A DNA stretch of 64,000 nt from Arcicella rosea (GTDB lineage: Bacteria > Bacteroidota > Bacteroidia > Cytophagales > Spirosomataceae), in assembly GCF_014204325.1 (NCBI RefSeq), contig NZ_JACHKT010000017.1, forward strand, positions 1 through 64,000, read 5' to 3'. Positions 1-8,616 of this stretch are shown here, piece after piece. Positions within the stretch are counted from its first letter, which is position 1, and every line of letters starts with the position of its first letter. The position numbers and the translations under genes were made by a program. Under the pieces are notes generated by a model that had not been told where the DNA came from, made no database searches, and saw only the letters and a program-made list of their open reading frames with translations.

Positions 1-193
1 ATCTAAAATCTTATGTAGTTGTATTTGCATATCTTATATGTTTTGAATACAAAAATATACATTAAAAGTCATCAGCCTAATTTAAGGATTGAGCCAAAAT
101 AATTATCAAATAATTGAAAAATCTAGAAAAGAACCGTTTGAAAGATATTTGACTTAAATATTACTCTTGAATTAACTGAATATTCAAAAATAG

Positions 194-230
194 CGTCAGG
201 AAAATGTAAACCAATTTCATTTTCCTGACG
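194..230 (+). terminator. Intrinsic terminator of a gene left of the window
   Basis: A 13-bp perfect inverted repeat (194-206 with 218-230, arm CGTCAGGAAAATG) with an 11-nt loop is followed directly by TTTTTATTTT. The T-run lies on the plus-strand side. It would therefore end a plus-strand transcript entering from the left. Nothing else is evident in positions 1-190. Confidence 0.8.
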
Positions 231-249
231 TTTTTATTTTATTAGCATT

Positions 250-257
250 TAACTTTG
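250..257 (+). promoter_or_regulatory. Bacteroidota -7 promoter box for lipA
   Basis: TAACTTTG matches the Bacteroidota -7 consensus TAnnTTTG and lies 35 nt upstream of the lipA ATG. No clear TTTG -33 box is visible at the expected spacing. Confidence 0.55.
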
Positions 258-292
258 TAGCATAATAGTATTGTTCAAGGAATAGACAGACG

Positions 293-1177
293 ATGATAGA
301 ACTTCCAGTAATAGCTCCAAAAGCAGAGACAGCCTCAAAGCATTCTAAAAAACCAAGTTGGTTAAGAGTAAAATTACCGATTGGTCAAGAATATGCAAGG
401 GTACGTAATATTGTAGATGAATATAAACTACATACCATTTGTCAATCAGGAAATTGCCCAAACATGGGCGAATGTTGGGGAGCTGGTACAGCAACCTTTA
501 TGATTTTAGGAAATGTATGTACTCGTTCTTGCTCTTTTTGTGCAGTAGCAACAGGACGCCCGAACGAATATGATGTCGATGAGCCACGCCGTGTAGCTGA
601 AGCAATCAAATTAATGGGCGTAAAACATGCTGTAATTACTTCGGTAAACCGTGATGAATTAAAAGACCGTGGTGCAGAAGTTTGGTATCAAACAGTAATA
701 CAAGTAAAGGAAGCGTCACCAACAACAACTATCGAAACGTTAATTCCTGATACAAAAGGGAATTGGGATGCACTTTACAGAATGATTGAAGGTGGACAAG
801 AAGTAGTTTCCCATAATATGGAAACCGTAGAGCGTTTATACAGAAATGTGCGTCCACAAGCAAAATATGCTCGTTCGCTAGAACAAACCAAACGTACCAA
901 AGAATTTGGTAAAAGAACCAAAACAGGTATTATGTTAGGTTTGGGTGAAACACGAGAAGAAGTATTTAAAGCAATGGACGATTTAGTTGAAAATGGCTTA
1001 GATGTATTGACTTTAGGACAATACCTTCAACCCACTAAAATGCACCATGAAGTAATAGAATGGGTACATCCTGATACTTTTGCCATGTATAAAGAAGAAG
1101 GATTGAAGCGTGGCATACAATATGTAGAATCAGGTGCATTGGTACGTTCAAGCTATCATGCTGAAAGACATATTTAA
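293..1177 (+). CDS. lipA: Lipoyl synthase
   Basis: Radical SAM enzyme that inserts two sulfurs into protein-bound octanoyl groups to make the lipoyl cofactor of 2-oxoacid dehydrogenases and the glycine cleavage system. The 294-aa length is normal. The auxiliary-cluster motif has Cys50, Cys55 and Cys61. The radical SAM motif CTRSCSFC has Cys76, Cys80 and Cys83. The C-terminal RSSYHAE carries the serine that ligates the auxiliary cluster. The ATG at 293 sits downstream of a TAnnTTTG box. It is transcribed alone, between two terminators. Assignment is secure. Confidence 0.97.
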   Translation: MIELPVIAPKAETASKHSKKPSWLRVKLPIGQEYARVRNIVDEYKLHTICQSGNCPNMGECWGAGTATFMILGNVCTRSCSFCAVATGRPNEYDVDEPRRVAEAIKLMGVKHAVITSVNRDELKDRGAEVWYQTVIQVKEASPTTTIETLIPDTKGNWDALYRMIEGGQEVVSHNMETVERLYRNVRPQAKYARSLEQTKRTKEFGKRTKTGIMLGLGETREEVFKAMDDLVENGLDVLTLGQYLQPTKMHHEVIEWVHPDTFAMYKEEGLKRGIQYVESGALVRSSYHAERHI

Positions 1178-1201
1178 GAAAAATATTAGTGATTTAATAC
1201 C

Positions 1202-1228
1202 AAAAGCCTCAGCAAAACTGAGGCTTTT
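1202..1228 (+). terminator. lipA terminator
   Basis: AAAAGCCTCAG (1202-1212) pairs with CTGAGGCTTTT (1218-1228) around a 5-nt loop, followed by more T residues. It lies 25 nt after the lipA stop. Confidence 0.85.
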
Positions 1229-1257
1229 TTTTATTATTTTCCCCTAAAAACAATAAA

Positions 1258-1277
1258 GGGCAAGCTTTCGCTTGCCC
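1258..1277 (-). terminator. Terminator of the susC-susD operon
   Basis: GGGCAAGC and GCTTGCCC form an 8-bp stem with a TTTC loop (plus-strand reading). On the minus strand it is followed by TTTATTGTTTTT. It lies 34 nt beyond the SusD-like stop codon. Confidence 0.75.
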
Positions 1278-1311
1278 CATTATTTGGCATATATTAGTTT
1301 GATTATGATGA

Positions 1312-2631
1312 TTAAATACTCGGGTCGGCTGGCGTATTTGGATTCGTCAACCTTTCTTGATCTGGGTAAGGATAGAAATTACGAGTACGTTCTACCAAAC
1401 TTGTTGGTGGTGCTGGTCTTCCAAAACGGCGACTGTCTTCTAAACGCATACCTGTCATAAACAATTCTGCACAGCGTTGTTTGTAAACTTCTACCAGTAA
1501 AGCATCTTTTGTCTGACCTCCAGAGTAAGCTCCTAATCCAGCATTCACGCCAAAAGCATCACCTGAAGCTTGTGTTCTTACGGCATTAATATCTGCTAAA
1601 GCAGCATTAATATCTGGAGTAGCTTTTCTTAAATTAGCTTCTGCTCTAATTAAACGCATTTCATCTGGCAAATAAACAGGAATCGCACGATCAACAGCGT
1701 CGAAGAAACCAACCAATTTCTTTAAGGTCTCACCTCCTACTACTACATTTGGTGTACTTAAATAGAATGTCAAACGCTTGTCGTCACTTTCCACCAAAGT
1801 AGTTGGCAAACCAAAATTTTCACGAGGTGCATAATCTTTACTGATTTGCGTGGCTGTGTAAATCGGATTTTGGCTTTGTGAAGAATAAACAAATGATGAC
1901 TTCTTTGACAAGTCCACTGCAGTAGCGGCTGCAATGGCTGCATCAAAGTTGCCAAGCATCATGTTGTACCTTGCACGATAAGCTTGAATACTATTAATCA
2001 GGTCGAAATCTGCACCTGTTACTTTTGTTCTGAATTCTGCTGAAGGAGCTGTCGCCGAAACCATCGCAACGGCTTCATCTAATAATTTTACAGCTAATTT
2101 TAAGGCTTCTGTACGGTCTGAATAAACGGCTTGCCCCAATTTATCCGTTTGTAAAGGCATTTTTTCAAAAGAAGTAGCCAAACCACCTAATGCCATTGCT
2201 TTAAATAAATTAGCATGAGCAACCACTCCACTTTTCATCGCAGCATCACTTGCTAATGCAGTTGGAGCACTGGCAATAATATCGTCTGCCATACCAATTA
2301 CTCTGTACATTCTCGACCAAATCCCTAATACGTTTCCATTGAAAGTTGGCAAGGCTGTTCCTCCTGCTTCTATTTCAATGATGTTGGTGAATGTAGTGAT
2401 TCCTTTTATTTCACGAGTCGTTGTACCTGGTGTTAAAATCAAGGAGCTAATTCCTAAAGTTGAATAATTCTGACGTAAACCTACACTTAAAGTAATGAGT
2501 CCATCACGGCTGGTTAAAATCTGAGCGTCAGTAGGCCCATTCGGATTTTTAATATCCAAGCTACAATTAGTCAGCATCAAACTTGAGGCTACTAAAAGGC
2601 TGGTTGTTAGTATTTTTATCTTGAATTTCAT
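1312..2631 (-). CDS. SusD/RagB-family outer-membrane lipoprotein
   Basis: Surface lipoprotein that, with its SusC partner, binds and imports an oligosaccharide or other large nutrient. Residues 1-23 form a lipoprotein signal peptide ending in a lipobox (LTNC). The N-terminal region resembles the start of mature SusD proteins (DIKNPNGPT) and the C-terminus has the typical RLEDSRRFGRP segment. At 439 aa it is on the short side for SusD. It follows susC by 69 nt and ends at a strong terminator, so the two form an operon. No glycosidase, sulfatase or peptidase is nearby, so the substrate cannot be inferred. Confidence 0.93.
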   Translation of the reverse strand: MKFKIKILTTSLLVASSLMLTNCSLDIKNPNGPTDAQILTSRDGLITLSVGLRQNYSTLGISSLILTPGTTTREIKGITTFTNIIEIEAGGTALPTFNGNVLGIWSRMYRVIGMADDIIASAPTALASDAAMKSGVVAHANLFKAMALGGLATSFEKMPLQTDKLGQAVYSDRTEALKLAVKLLDEAVAMVSATAPSAEFRTKVTGADFDLINSIQAYRARYNMMLGNFDAAIAAATAVDLSKKSSFVYSSQSQNPIYTATQISKDYAPRENFGLPTTLVESDDKRLTFYLSTPNVVVGGETLKKLVGFFDAVDRAIPVYLPDEMRLIRAEANLRKATPDINAALADINAVRTQASGDAFGVNAGLGAYSGGQTKDALLVEVYKQRCAELFMTGMRLEDSRRFGRPAPPTSLVERTRNFYPYPDQERLTNPNTPADPSI

Positions 2632-2700
2632 CGTCTATTCTTTATTAAAAAATGAAGAATCTATTTATAAATATTAAACATCTTTAAATCATTGGATTTT

Positions 2701-5700
2701 TTAGAAATTAGCCGTTAAGCCAATTGAATATTGACGTGGAATTGGCACCTCCACAAAGTCAAAACCACGAACAGCATTCGACTGACCAGCTGAATTTACT
2801 TCTGGATCATAACCACTGTAATTATCGAACGACCATAAATTACGTCCAGCCAATAAAATACGAATGTTTTTCAAGCCCAATGCTTTTGGAGTAGCCATGT
2901 AAGAAATAGATAATTCTCTCACTTTCACAAAAGAACCTTTCTCGATATAATTTTCGAAAATACTAAACAAAGCCGCACTTGTTCCTTTTGGTACTTCTCC
3001 TTTTAATTCTGCTTCGTAACCAGCCAAACTTCCGTATAAATCACGTTCGCCAACTCTGCGAGTAAAGTTGAAAACATCAAAACCTTGCATTGCATCTAAT
3101 TGTAAACGGAAAGTAAACTTCTTGTATTCTACTTCATTGATGAATGAATACACAGCAGTTGGGTTTGGATTACCAATTACTTTACTCAAAATTGCTCCGC
3201 TTGGTTGTCCTGTTGCATCTCTACCAACTGTGTATTGTCCATTTGCTAGTTGAGTTCCTCTTTCTCGTTGTGGGAAGCCCGTTGGTGTTAATAATAAAGT
3301 TCCATCAGGTTTACGAGCAAAAAATGTTGAATAGAAAGCTCCAAGAGAATAACCATTTACTGCGGCAACTTGACTGAAACCTCCAGCAAATGGTAATACT
3401 CCGTTCCCCTCTACCCCGTCGATAACATTTTTATTTTGTGTGTAAGTGATAGTTGAAGTCCATTTAACATCTTTATTTTGAACTGGAATTGCTCTAACCA
3501 TTACTTCAAAACCTTTGTTAGTCATCGTTCCGATGTTCACAAAACGGTTATTGTAGCCTGTAGTTGGTGCCAATGTACGGTTCAAAATCAAATCTTTTAC
3601 TTCTTTGTTATAGTAAGTAAATTCAACACCGATACGGTCTTTCAATAAACTGAAATCTGTACCGATTTCTAATTCCGTTTGTCTTTCAGGTTTTACAGTG
3701 AAGTTTCCTAAAGTCAATGGTGCTAAATAGCCATTCAAACCCGCTGTTGTTACTGGTGAATAATTCGTAAAACGGTCGTAAGCACCGATAGCTGTTAAGT
3801 TACCAGCTTGTCCCCAAGCGGCTCTTACTTTAAAGTTTGGCAAAACATCCGCTAAAGTATTTTTCCAGAATTCTTCATTAGAAAGAATATATGAAGCACT
3901 TGCTTTTGGATAAAACTGCCAACGATTATCTAAACCATACACCGAAGCAGCATCCCAACGACCAGCACCCGTCAAGTACAATTTACTGGCAATTCCAAAA
4001 GTTTGTTGCACAAAAATACCTGCAAAAGCTCTTTCCGAGCGACTTTCACCCGATACAATCAAAGCACCATTATTAACAGTTTCTCCGAAAACACCTAATT
4101 GTTGTGCATTGATAGAGGTAGTTTGCGAACGGTCGTATTGAATCGTTCCTCCAACACCTGTTGTAGATTCTATCATCTCACCAATTTTTGTTTGGTAACG
4201 AATGTTCAAATCGTTGTTTACTTGTAAAACATTCGCATCTGCACGACGAGACAAACCAGCATCATAACTCGGCGTTGTGTTCACTGGAGGAATATATGCC
4301 GTTCCTAACTGAGAGTACGTATCTAAACCAAAAGTATAGTCAATGCCTAAACCTTCAATTGGTGTAAGATTCAATTGAACATCGCCTGTAAAACGAGAAG
4401 TACTTTGCTTGAATTTGAAACGGTCGATTGCTTCTAAAGGGTTTGTCCTACGAAGCACTGCTGTTGGAGCCGTAGAAGGATACGCACCAGTCGTTTCGTT
4501 TTTAGCAGGATTCACGAAATTGTTCGAGAAAATAAATCCAGTTAAAGCACCATAAGCTTCGTTGATACCACCATTCGGAATTTCGTTTGAACTGCTGTAA
4601 GTATAATTTCCCCCGACAGTAATACTTGCCCATTTATTCAAATGTTGTCCGATTCTCATTCTTACGTTTGAACGACCAAAATCTGAACTTTTAATAATTC
4701 CTTGATTTTGAAACATCGAGCCAGAGAAGAAATAATTCGAATTTTGATTTCCACCCGAAACCGATAAATATTGTTCATTACCAACTGCCTGACGGAAAAT
4801 ATCTTTTTGGAAATCGTAACGAGTTACGTCCATCTGTGTTTTGTCAGTTAGAGTAGTATTTACAAATGCTTTTCCGTAAGTATTATAAGGTAAAGTTTTG
4901 CGTACTTCACTTACTCTGAAAGTAGAAGAAAAACTAACACTTGCCTTTCCGTCTTTCCCTTTTTTCGTGAAAATCTGTACAACACCATTACTTGCTCTTG
5001 AACCATAAATAGCGGCTGCCGCTGCTCCTTTGATTACTTCTATTCTTTCAATATCATTTGGATTTAAATCTACCAAACGGTTTTGTGCATAACCACCCAA
5101 GTCTAATAATTCACGAGAATCATTATTGACAATTACACCATCTACAATATAAAGTGGGTCTGAAGAACCAACAATCGTACTTGGTCCACGCAAACGAACA
5201 CTGATACCACCAGCAGGGTTTCCAGAATTTTGCGTAATTTGTGCCCCAGCAATTTTTCCAGATAAAGCTTGGTCGATTGAAGTAGCTGCTGAATATTGTA
5301 AATCTGATGCTTTTAATGAAGTAACTGCATTTCCTAATTGTTTTTTGCTCGTTGCTACAGAAGTACCAGTCACGATTACTTCATCTAAACCAAGCGCATC
5401 AGTTGGTAATTGTACTGATAAAACAATTGGACTCTCTTTACCAATCATTACTTTTTTAATCACTGAACGAAAACCTACAGAACGAAATTCAAAATCATAA
5501 CTGCCAGCTTTTACATTAACATTTAAAGTAAATTCACCATTGACATTCGTAGCTGTACCAAGTTGAGTACCTTTTAAGATGACAGAAGCACCGATAAGTG
5601 GCTCATTACTCTCATCCAAAACTTTACCCTTTACGACAGTGGATTGTGCCAAAGCGTTCAGAGCGAACAACATGACAAACAGTCCAAGCAAAGTAGATAG

Positions 5701-5715
5701 GAAATGTTTTTTCAT
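2701..5715 (-). CDS. SusC/RagA-family TonB-dependent outer-membrane transporter
   Basis: Energy-dependent outer-membrane importer that works with the SusD-like lipoprotein downstream. It has a signal peptide (residues 1-23, ending ALAQ) and a carboxypeptidase-D-like beta-sandwich typical of SusC (about 25-105). A plug domain follows, with ALGLDEVIVTG and the conserved YGSRASNGVV segment. The beta-barrel ends in an aromatic residue (TANF). The 1004-aa length is normal. It is divergent from the DeoR-family regulator at 5929 across 213 bp, which suggests that regulator as a control candidate. The substrate is unknown. Confidence 0.95.
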   Translation of the reverse strand: MKKHFLSTLLGLFVMLFALNALAQSTVVKGKVLDESNEPLIGASVILKGTQLGTATNVNGEFTLNVNVKAGSYDFEFRSVGFRSVIKKVMIGKESPIVLSVQLPTDALGLDEVIVTGTSVATSKKQLGNAVTSLKASDLQYSAATSIDQALSGKIAGAQITQNSGNPAGGISVRLRGPSTIVGSSDPLYIVDGVIVNNDSRELLDLGGYAQNRLVDLNPNDIERIEVIKGAAAAAIYGSRASNGVVQIFTKKGKDGKASVSFSSTFRVSEVRKTLPYNTYGKAFVNTTLTDKTQMDVTRYDFQKDIFRQAVGNEQYLSVSGGNQNSNYFFSGSMFQNQGIIKSSDFGRSNVRMRIGQHLNKWASITVGGNYTYSSSNEIPNGGINEAYGALTGFIFSNNFVNPAKNETTGAYPSTAPTAVLRRTNPLEAIDRFKFKQSTSRFTGDVQLNLTPIEGLGIDYTFGLDTYSQLGTAYIPPVNTTPSYDAGLSRRADANVLQVNNDLNIRYQTKIGEMIESTTGVGGTIQYDRSQTTSINAQQLGVFGETVNNGALIVSGESRSERAFAGIFVQQTFGIASKLYLTGAGRWDAASVYGLDNRWQFYPKASASYILSNEEFWKNTLADVLPNFKVRAAWGQAGNLTAIGAYDRFTNYSPVTTAGLNGYLAPLTLGNFTVKPERQTELEIGTDFSLLKDRIGVEFTYYNKEVKDLILNRTLAPTTGYNNRFVNIGTMTNKGFEVMVRAIPVQNKDVKWTSTITYTQNKNVIDGVEGNGVLPFAGGFSQVAAVNGYSLGAFYSTFFARKPDGTLLLTPTGFPQRERGTQLANGQYTVGRDATGQPSGAILSKVIGNPNPTAVYSFINEVEYKKFTFRLQLDAMQGFDVFNFTRRVGERDLYGSLAGYEAELKGEVPKGTSAALFSIFENYIEKGSFVKVRELSISYMATPKALGLKNIRILLAGRNLWSFDNYSGYDPEVNSAGQSNAVRGFDFVEVPIPRQYSIGLTANF

Positions 5716-5928
5716 TTGGATTTTTGGGGGTTGAGTGAAAGTTCAAATGCCTTTTTCTGCACTTTTAATTAGCCTTAAAAATGAAAAACAGGCGAATTCA
5801 TGCAAAAATCAGAATCATATTTAAACAAAAATAATGAATTTATTCAAAAATGTTTATTTTTATCGTAAAATTTCAAGCTATTTCTGCTATTTCCACAAAT
5901 ATTCAATCAAAAACCCGCAAAAAAACGC

Positions 5929-6696
5929 ATGAGTGTTATTGAAAATAAAATATTGCTAAAAAAAGAAAGGCAATTAGAGATTATCCATCAGATTAATCTT
6001 CATAATAAAATACTTTCATCCGACCTCAGTCTCATTTTGAATGTTTCGGAAGATACTATTCGCCGTGATTTGAACGAATTGGCGCTGGAGAACAAAATTG
6101 TAAAAGTACATGGTGGTGCACTCTCGAAATCTTACAATGTTTCGGCTACCCAAGCGGATACTTATGCTTATGATGAGAAAAAAGTAATTGCCACAAAAAT
6201 GATTAAACTGATTAAAGATGGCATGACGATTCTGACCAGTGGCGGAACTACGATGCGTGCCATTGCTAATCAGCTTCCTAATAATTTACATGTTACTTTT
6301 TTTACGGTAAGTCCTTTAATTTCTTTGGAATTAGCCGAACACCCAAATGTTGAAGTAATATTTTTAGGCGGAAAAATTTCTAATATTTCTAAAATCAGTG
6401 TTGGTGGTGAAGTAGTCAGTAAAATCAATGACATTAAAGCCGATTTTTGTGTTTTAGGAATTAATGGTTTCGACCAAGAAGGCATCAGCGATTCTGATTA
6501 TGAAGTAGTGCAAGTAAAAAAAGCGATGATTAAATCGTCCAGACAAGTGGTAGCCACTACAATTTCTGAAAAATTAAACTCTGATTTACGTTTAAGAGTA
6601 TGTACTTTGAATGAAATTGATTACTTAATCACAGAGCTTTCGCCAGAAAATGAATTATTAAAACCCTACCAAGGTTTGGTGAAATACATTTTATAA
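5929..6696 (+). CDS. DeoR-family transcriptional regulator
   Basis: DNA-binding repressor of the DeoR/GlpR type, which usually answers to a sugar phosphate. The N-terminal winged helix (about 13-65) has the family signature, including SEDTIRRDLNELALENKIVKVHGGA. The C-terminal DeoRC effector domain (about 80-235) contains the TSGGTTMRAIANQL phosphate-binding loop. Length of 255 aa is normal. It is divergent from susC and followed by aroB, which has its own promoter. Control of the neighbouring susCD pair is plausible from position only. Confidence 0.9.
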   Translation: MSVIENKILLKKERQLEIIHQINLHNKILSSDLSLILNVSEDTIRRDLNELALENKIVKVHGGALSKSYNVSATQADTYAYDEKKVIATKMIKLIKDGMTILTSGGTTMRAIANQLPNNLHVTFFTVSPLISLELAEHPNVEVIFLGGKISNISKISVGGEVVSKINDIKADFCVLGINGFDQEGISDSDYEVVQVKKAMIKSSRQVVATTISEKLNSDLRLRVCTLNEIDYLITELSPENELLKPYQGLVKYIL

Positions 6697-6712
6697 AGCA
6701 AAAAAGGTAAGC

Positions 6713-6740
6713 TTGGATGGAAAATAATTGATTAATTTTG
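6713..6740 (+). promoter_or_regulatory. Promoter of aroB
   Basis: TTG at 6713-6715 and TAATTTTG at 6733-6740 are 17 nt apart, close to the Bacteroidota consensus. The box overlaps a possible in-frame TTG start at 6728, so translation from that codon is unlikely. This decides the downstream ATG at 6797 as the start. Confidence 0.6.
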
Positions 6741-6796
6741 TAGCCCATTCAAAGCTATGGATGAAAAGGAAGTCCAAAACGTTAATCAATCTCAAA

Positions 6797-7822
6797 ATGT
6801 CTGTCATTATTTCCAATATTTCTGAAAGTCTCCCAGCATTTCTGGCTGAAAATCAATACACCAAAATTCATGTCATTGTCGATGAAAAAACACAACGCCA
6901 TTGCTACCCAATCGTAAAACCATTGTTGCCAAAACATCAAGTAACAAAAATAAAGTCGGGTGAAGCTAACAAAAATTTGAGTACTTGTGAAGCAATCTGG
7001 GCGGGCTTGACGAACCAATCTTTAGATAGACACAGTTTGGTGATTAATATTGGTGGAGGAGTAATTGGCGATATGGGCGGATTTTGTGCAGCCACTTATA
7101 AGCGAGGCATTGATTTTATTCAGATTCCAACGACTTTACTTTCGCAAGTAGATGCCAGCGTTGGCGGAAAATTGGGTATTGATTTTAACGGATTTAAAAA
7201 TCATATTGGCGTTTTCAAAATCCCAAATGCTGTACTTATCGACCCTGTTTTTTTGAAAACATTGCCTTTTAATGAATTGCGTTCTGGTTTTGCTGAAATT
7301 ATCAAGCATTGCTTAATTAGAGATGCTGCAAAATGGGAAACGATTAGAAAAATAGATTTTGAAGAACAAAATTTTGCAGATTTGATTGCTCATTCTGTGG
7401 CTATTAAAGAAGAAGTTGTTGCCATCGACCCAACAGAAAAAGGGTTAAGAAAAATTTTAAATTTTGGTCATACGATTGGTCATGCGATTGAAACGTTTTA
7501 TTTGGGTAAACCAAAATTACACTTACTTCATGGTGAAGCCATTGCAGCAGGGATGATTTGTGAAGCTTATATTTCTTTCAAAAGAGGAATACTTGACCAA
7601 AAATCATTGGAAAGAATTGAAGAATTTATCTTTGCAGTCTATGGAAAAGCGACGATTAAAGAGACAGAAATTGAGGAAATTATCGCTTTAACAGCCCAAG
7701 ATAAAAAGAATAAAGGCAAAGAAATTAGATTTTCTTTATTAGAAGGAATCGGGAATTGTATTTATGATGTTTCGGTTTCTGCCAACGAAATGAAAGAATC
7801 TTTACTTTATTATATTGGTTAA
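6797..7822 (+). CDS. aroB: 3-dehydroquinate synthase
   Basis: Second step of the shikimate pathway: converts DAHP to 3-dehydroquinate using NAD and a divalent metal. The glycine-rich NAD loop (GGGVIGDMGGF), the substrate loop around GGKLGIDFNGFKNHIG, and metal ligands in FAEIIKHCLI, FGHTIGHAIE and LLHGEAIAAGM are all present. From ATG 6797 the protein is 341 aa, normal for the family. The frame is open back to a TTG at 6728, but the promoter box overlaps that codon. Likely monocistronic, ending at the 19-bp hairpin at 7923. Confidence 0.95.
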   Translation: MSVIISNISESLPAFLAENQYTKIHVIVDEKTQRHCYPIVKPLLPKHQVTKIKSGEANKNLSTCEAIWAGLTNQSLDRHSLVINIGGGVIGDMGGFCAATYKRGIDFIQIPTTLLSQVDASVGGKLGIDFNGFKNHIGVFKIPNAVLIDPVFLKTLPFNELRSGFAEIIKHCLIRDAAKWETIRKIDFEEQNFADLIAHSVAIKEEVVAIDPTEKGLRKILNFGHTIGHAIETFYLGKPKLHLLHGEAIAAGMICEAYISFKRGILDQKSLERIEEFIFAVYGKATIKETEIEEIIALTAQDKKNKGKEIRFSLLEGIGNCIYDVSVSANEMKESLLYYIG

Positions 7823-7922
7823 GTACTTCCGTACAAGTTATCCGTTATCTGAAAACTGTTAATAGTTTGTCTTTCAATAAATTGACAAAAATAAGATGCC
7901 TGAAAACTTTTGAAAAAATACT

Positions 7923-7967
7923 TATCATACAAAAGCCCAAGCTAAACACTTGGGCTTTTGTATGATA
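7923..7967. terminator. Bidirectional terminator between aroB and gatC
   Basis: A 19-bp perfect inverted repeat (7923-7941 with 7949-7967) has a 7-nt loop. The core AAAAGCCCAAG/CTTGGGCTTTT is flanked by A and T tracts on both sides. It can end both the plus-strand aroB transcript and the minus-strand gatC transcript. Confidence 0.85.
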
Positions 7968-8004
7968 GGTTGAGGAGTTTAAAAATTTTTAATAGTACTT
8001 ATTT

Positions 8005-8039
8005 AAAACTCCTCACTCACAACTCTCAATTCACAACTC
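8005..8039. repeat. Heptameric short tandem repeat, 3' of gatC
   Basis: Five consecutive 7-mers can be read: AAAACTC, CTCACTC, ACAACTC, TCAATTC and ACAACTC. The array ends two bases from the gatC stop codon. The same degenerate heptamer family recurs at 8582, 12975 and 16838. Confidence 0.7.
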
Positions 8040-8041
8040 CG

Positions 8042-8329
8042 TCATTCCATCACTTTCGGAACTCTGAAATATTCTCCATCTTGCTTTGGAGCGTTTTTCA
8101 AACCTTGTTCACGGCTAATATTTGGAATCACTTTATCTTCACGCAAAGCATTGATTTCTAAACTCATGTGCGTAAGTGGCTTCACATTTGAAGTGTCAAT
8201 TTCATCCAATTCCGACATCCAATTCAACACAGATTCTAACGATTCTTTCATTTCCTTTTCTGCCGATTCTGGCATTTCTAAACGAGCCAAATGAGCAATC
8301 TTTTGTAATAATTCTTGATCTATATTCAT
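8042..8329 (-). CDS. gatC: Asp-tRNA(Asn)/Glu-tRNA(Gln) amidotransferase subunit C
   Basis: Small subunit that stabilises the GatCAB complex, which amidates misacylated Glu-tRNA(Gln) or Asp-tRNA(Asn). The 95-aa sequence shows the family pattern: DQELLQKIAHLARLEMPE near the start, a central LNWMSELDEIDTSNVKPLTH, and a C-terminal LREDKV...FRVPKVME. The ATG at 8329 is preferred over an upstream TTG at 8350. It is last in a minus-strand cluster with gltX, which fits a tRNA charging unit. gatA and gatB are not in the window. Confidence 0.93.
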   Translation of the reverse strand: MNIDQELLQKIAHLARLEMPESAEKEMKESLESVLNWMSELDEIDTSNVKPLTHMSLEINALREDKVIPNISREQGLKNAPKQDGEYFRVPKVME

Positions 8330-8353
8330 CTTTTGATTGACTGAAAGCAAAGA

Positions 8354-8530
8354 TTATTCTCTTCCTCTCAACTTTTTATCGTCCATGTGTTTATTCAAAA
8401 ACTCATTGATTTTTTCAATATCAATACTTCTATTAATTTCTCCGAAAGAGTTGATTGAAATATCGAATCCATCAAGTTCATTATGAACTTTTGGAAGTTC
8501 TTTTTTAGGAGTTTCTTTTTTCTTTGCCAT
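8354..8530 (-). CDS. Small charged conserved-type protein in the gltX-gatC cluster
   Basis: A 58-aa frame starts at ATG 8530 (MAKKKETPKKELPKV) and ends at TAA 8354, 24 nt before gatC. The N-terminus is lysine-rich. The middle, FDISINSFGEINRSIDIEKI, looks folded, and the C-terminus MDDKKLRGRE is basic. Codon use and its fit between gltX and gatC support a real gene. I recall similar short proteins beside gltX in related Bacteroidota but can name no function. An overlapping 60-aa frame at 8395-8577 is a shadow. Confidence 0.7.
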   Translation of the reverse strand: MAKKKETPKKELPKVHNELDGFDISINSFGEINRSIDIEKINEFLNKHMDDKKLRGRE

Positions 8531-8581
8531 TTTATGAATTTGAAAATTTGGAAGTTCAAAATTAGTACATTCAACATATTA

Positions 8582-8616
8582 ATTACTCATCACTCACAAT
8601 TCACAACTCATCACTT
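8582..8616. repeat. Heptameric short tandem repeat, 3' of gltX
   Basis: Five 7-mers: ATTACTC, ATCACTC, ACAATTC, ACAACTC and ATCACTT. The last one overlaps the gltX stop codon (8615-8617). Confidence 0.7.

Noticed and set aside
1312-5715. Complete polysaccharide utilisation locus
   Set aside because: Only susC and susD are present. Flanking genes are lipA, a DeoR regulator and aroB, with no degradative enzyme.
6728-6796. TTG-started extension of aroB
   Set aside because: The codon lies inside or just before the TAATTTTG promoter box, and the extra residues have no AroB counterpart.
8395-8577. 60-aa minus-strand ORF
   Set aside because: It overlaps the better 58-aa frame at 8354-8530 in another phase, has poor composition and would start inside the repeat-rich gap.
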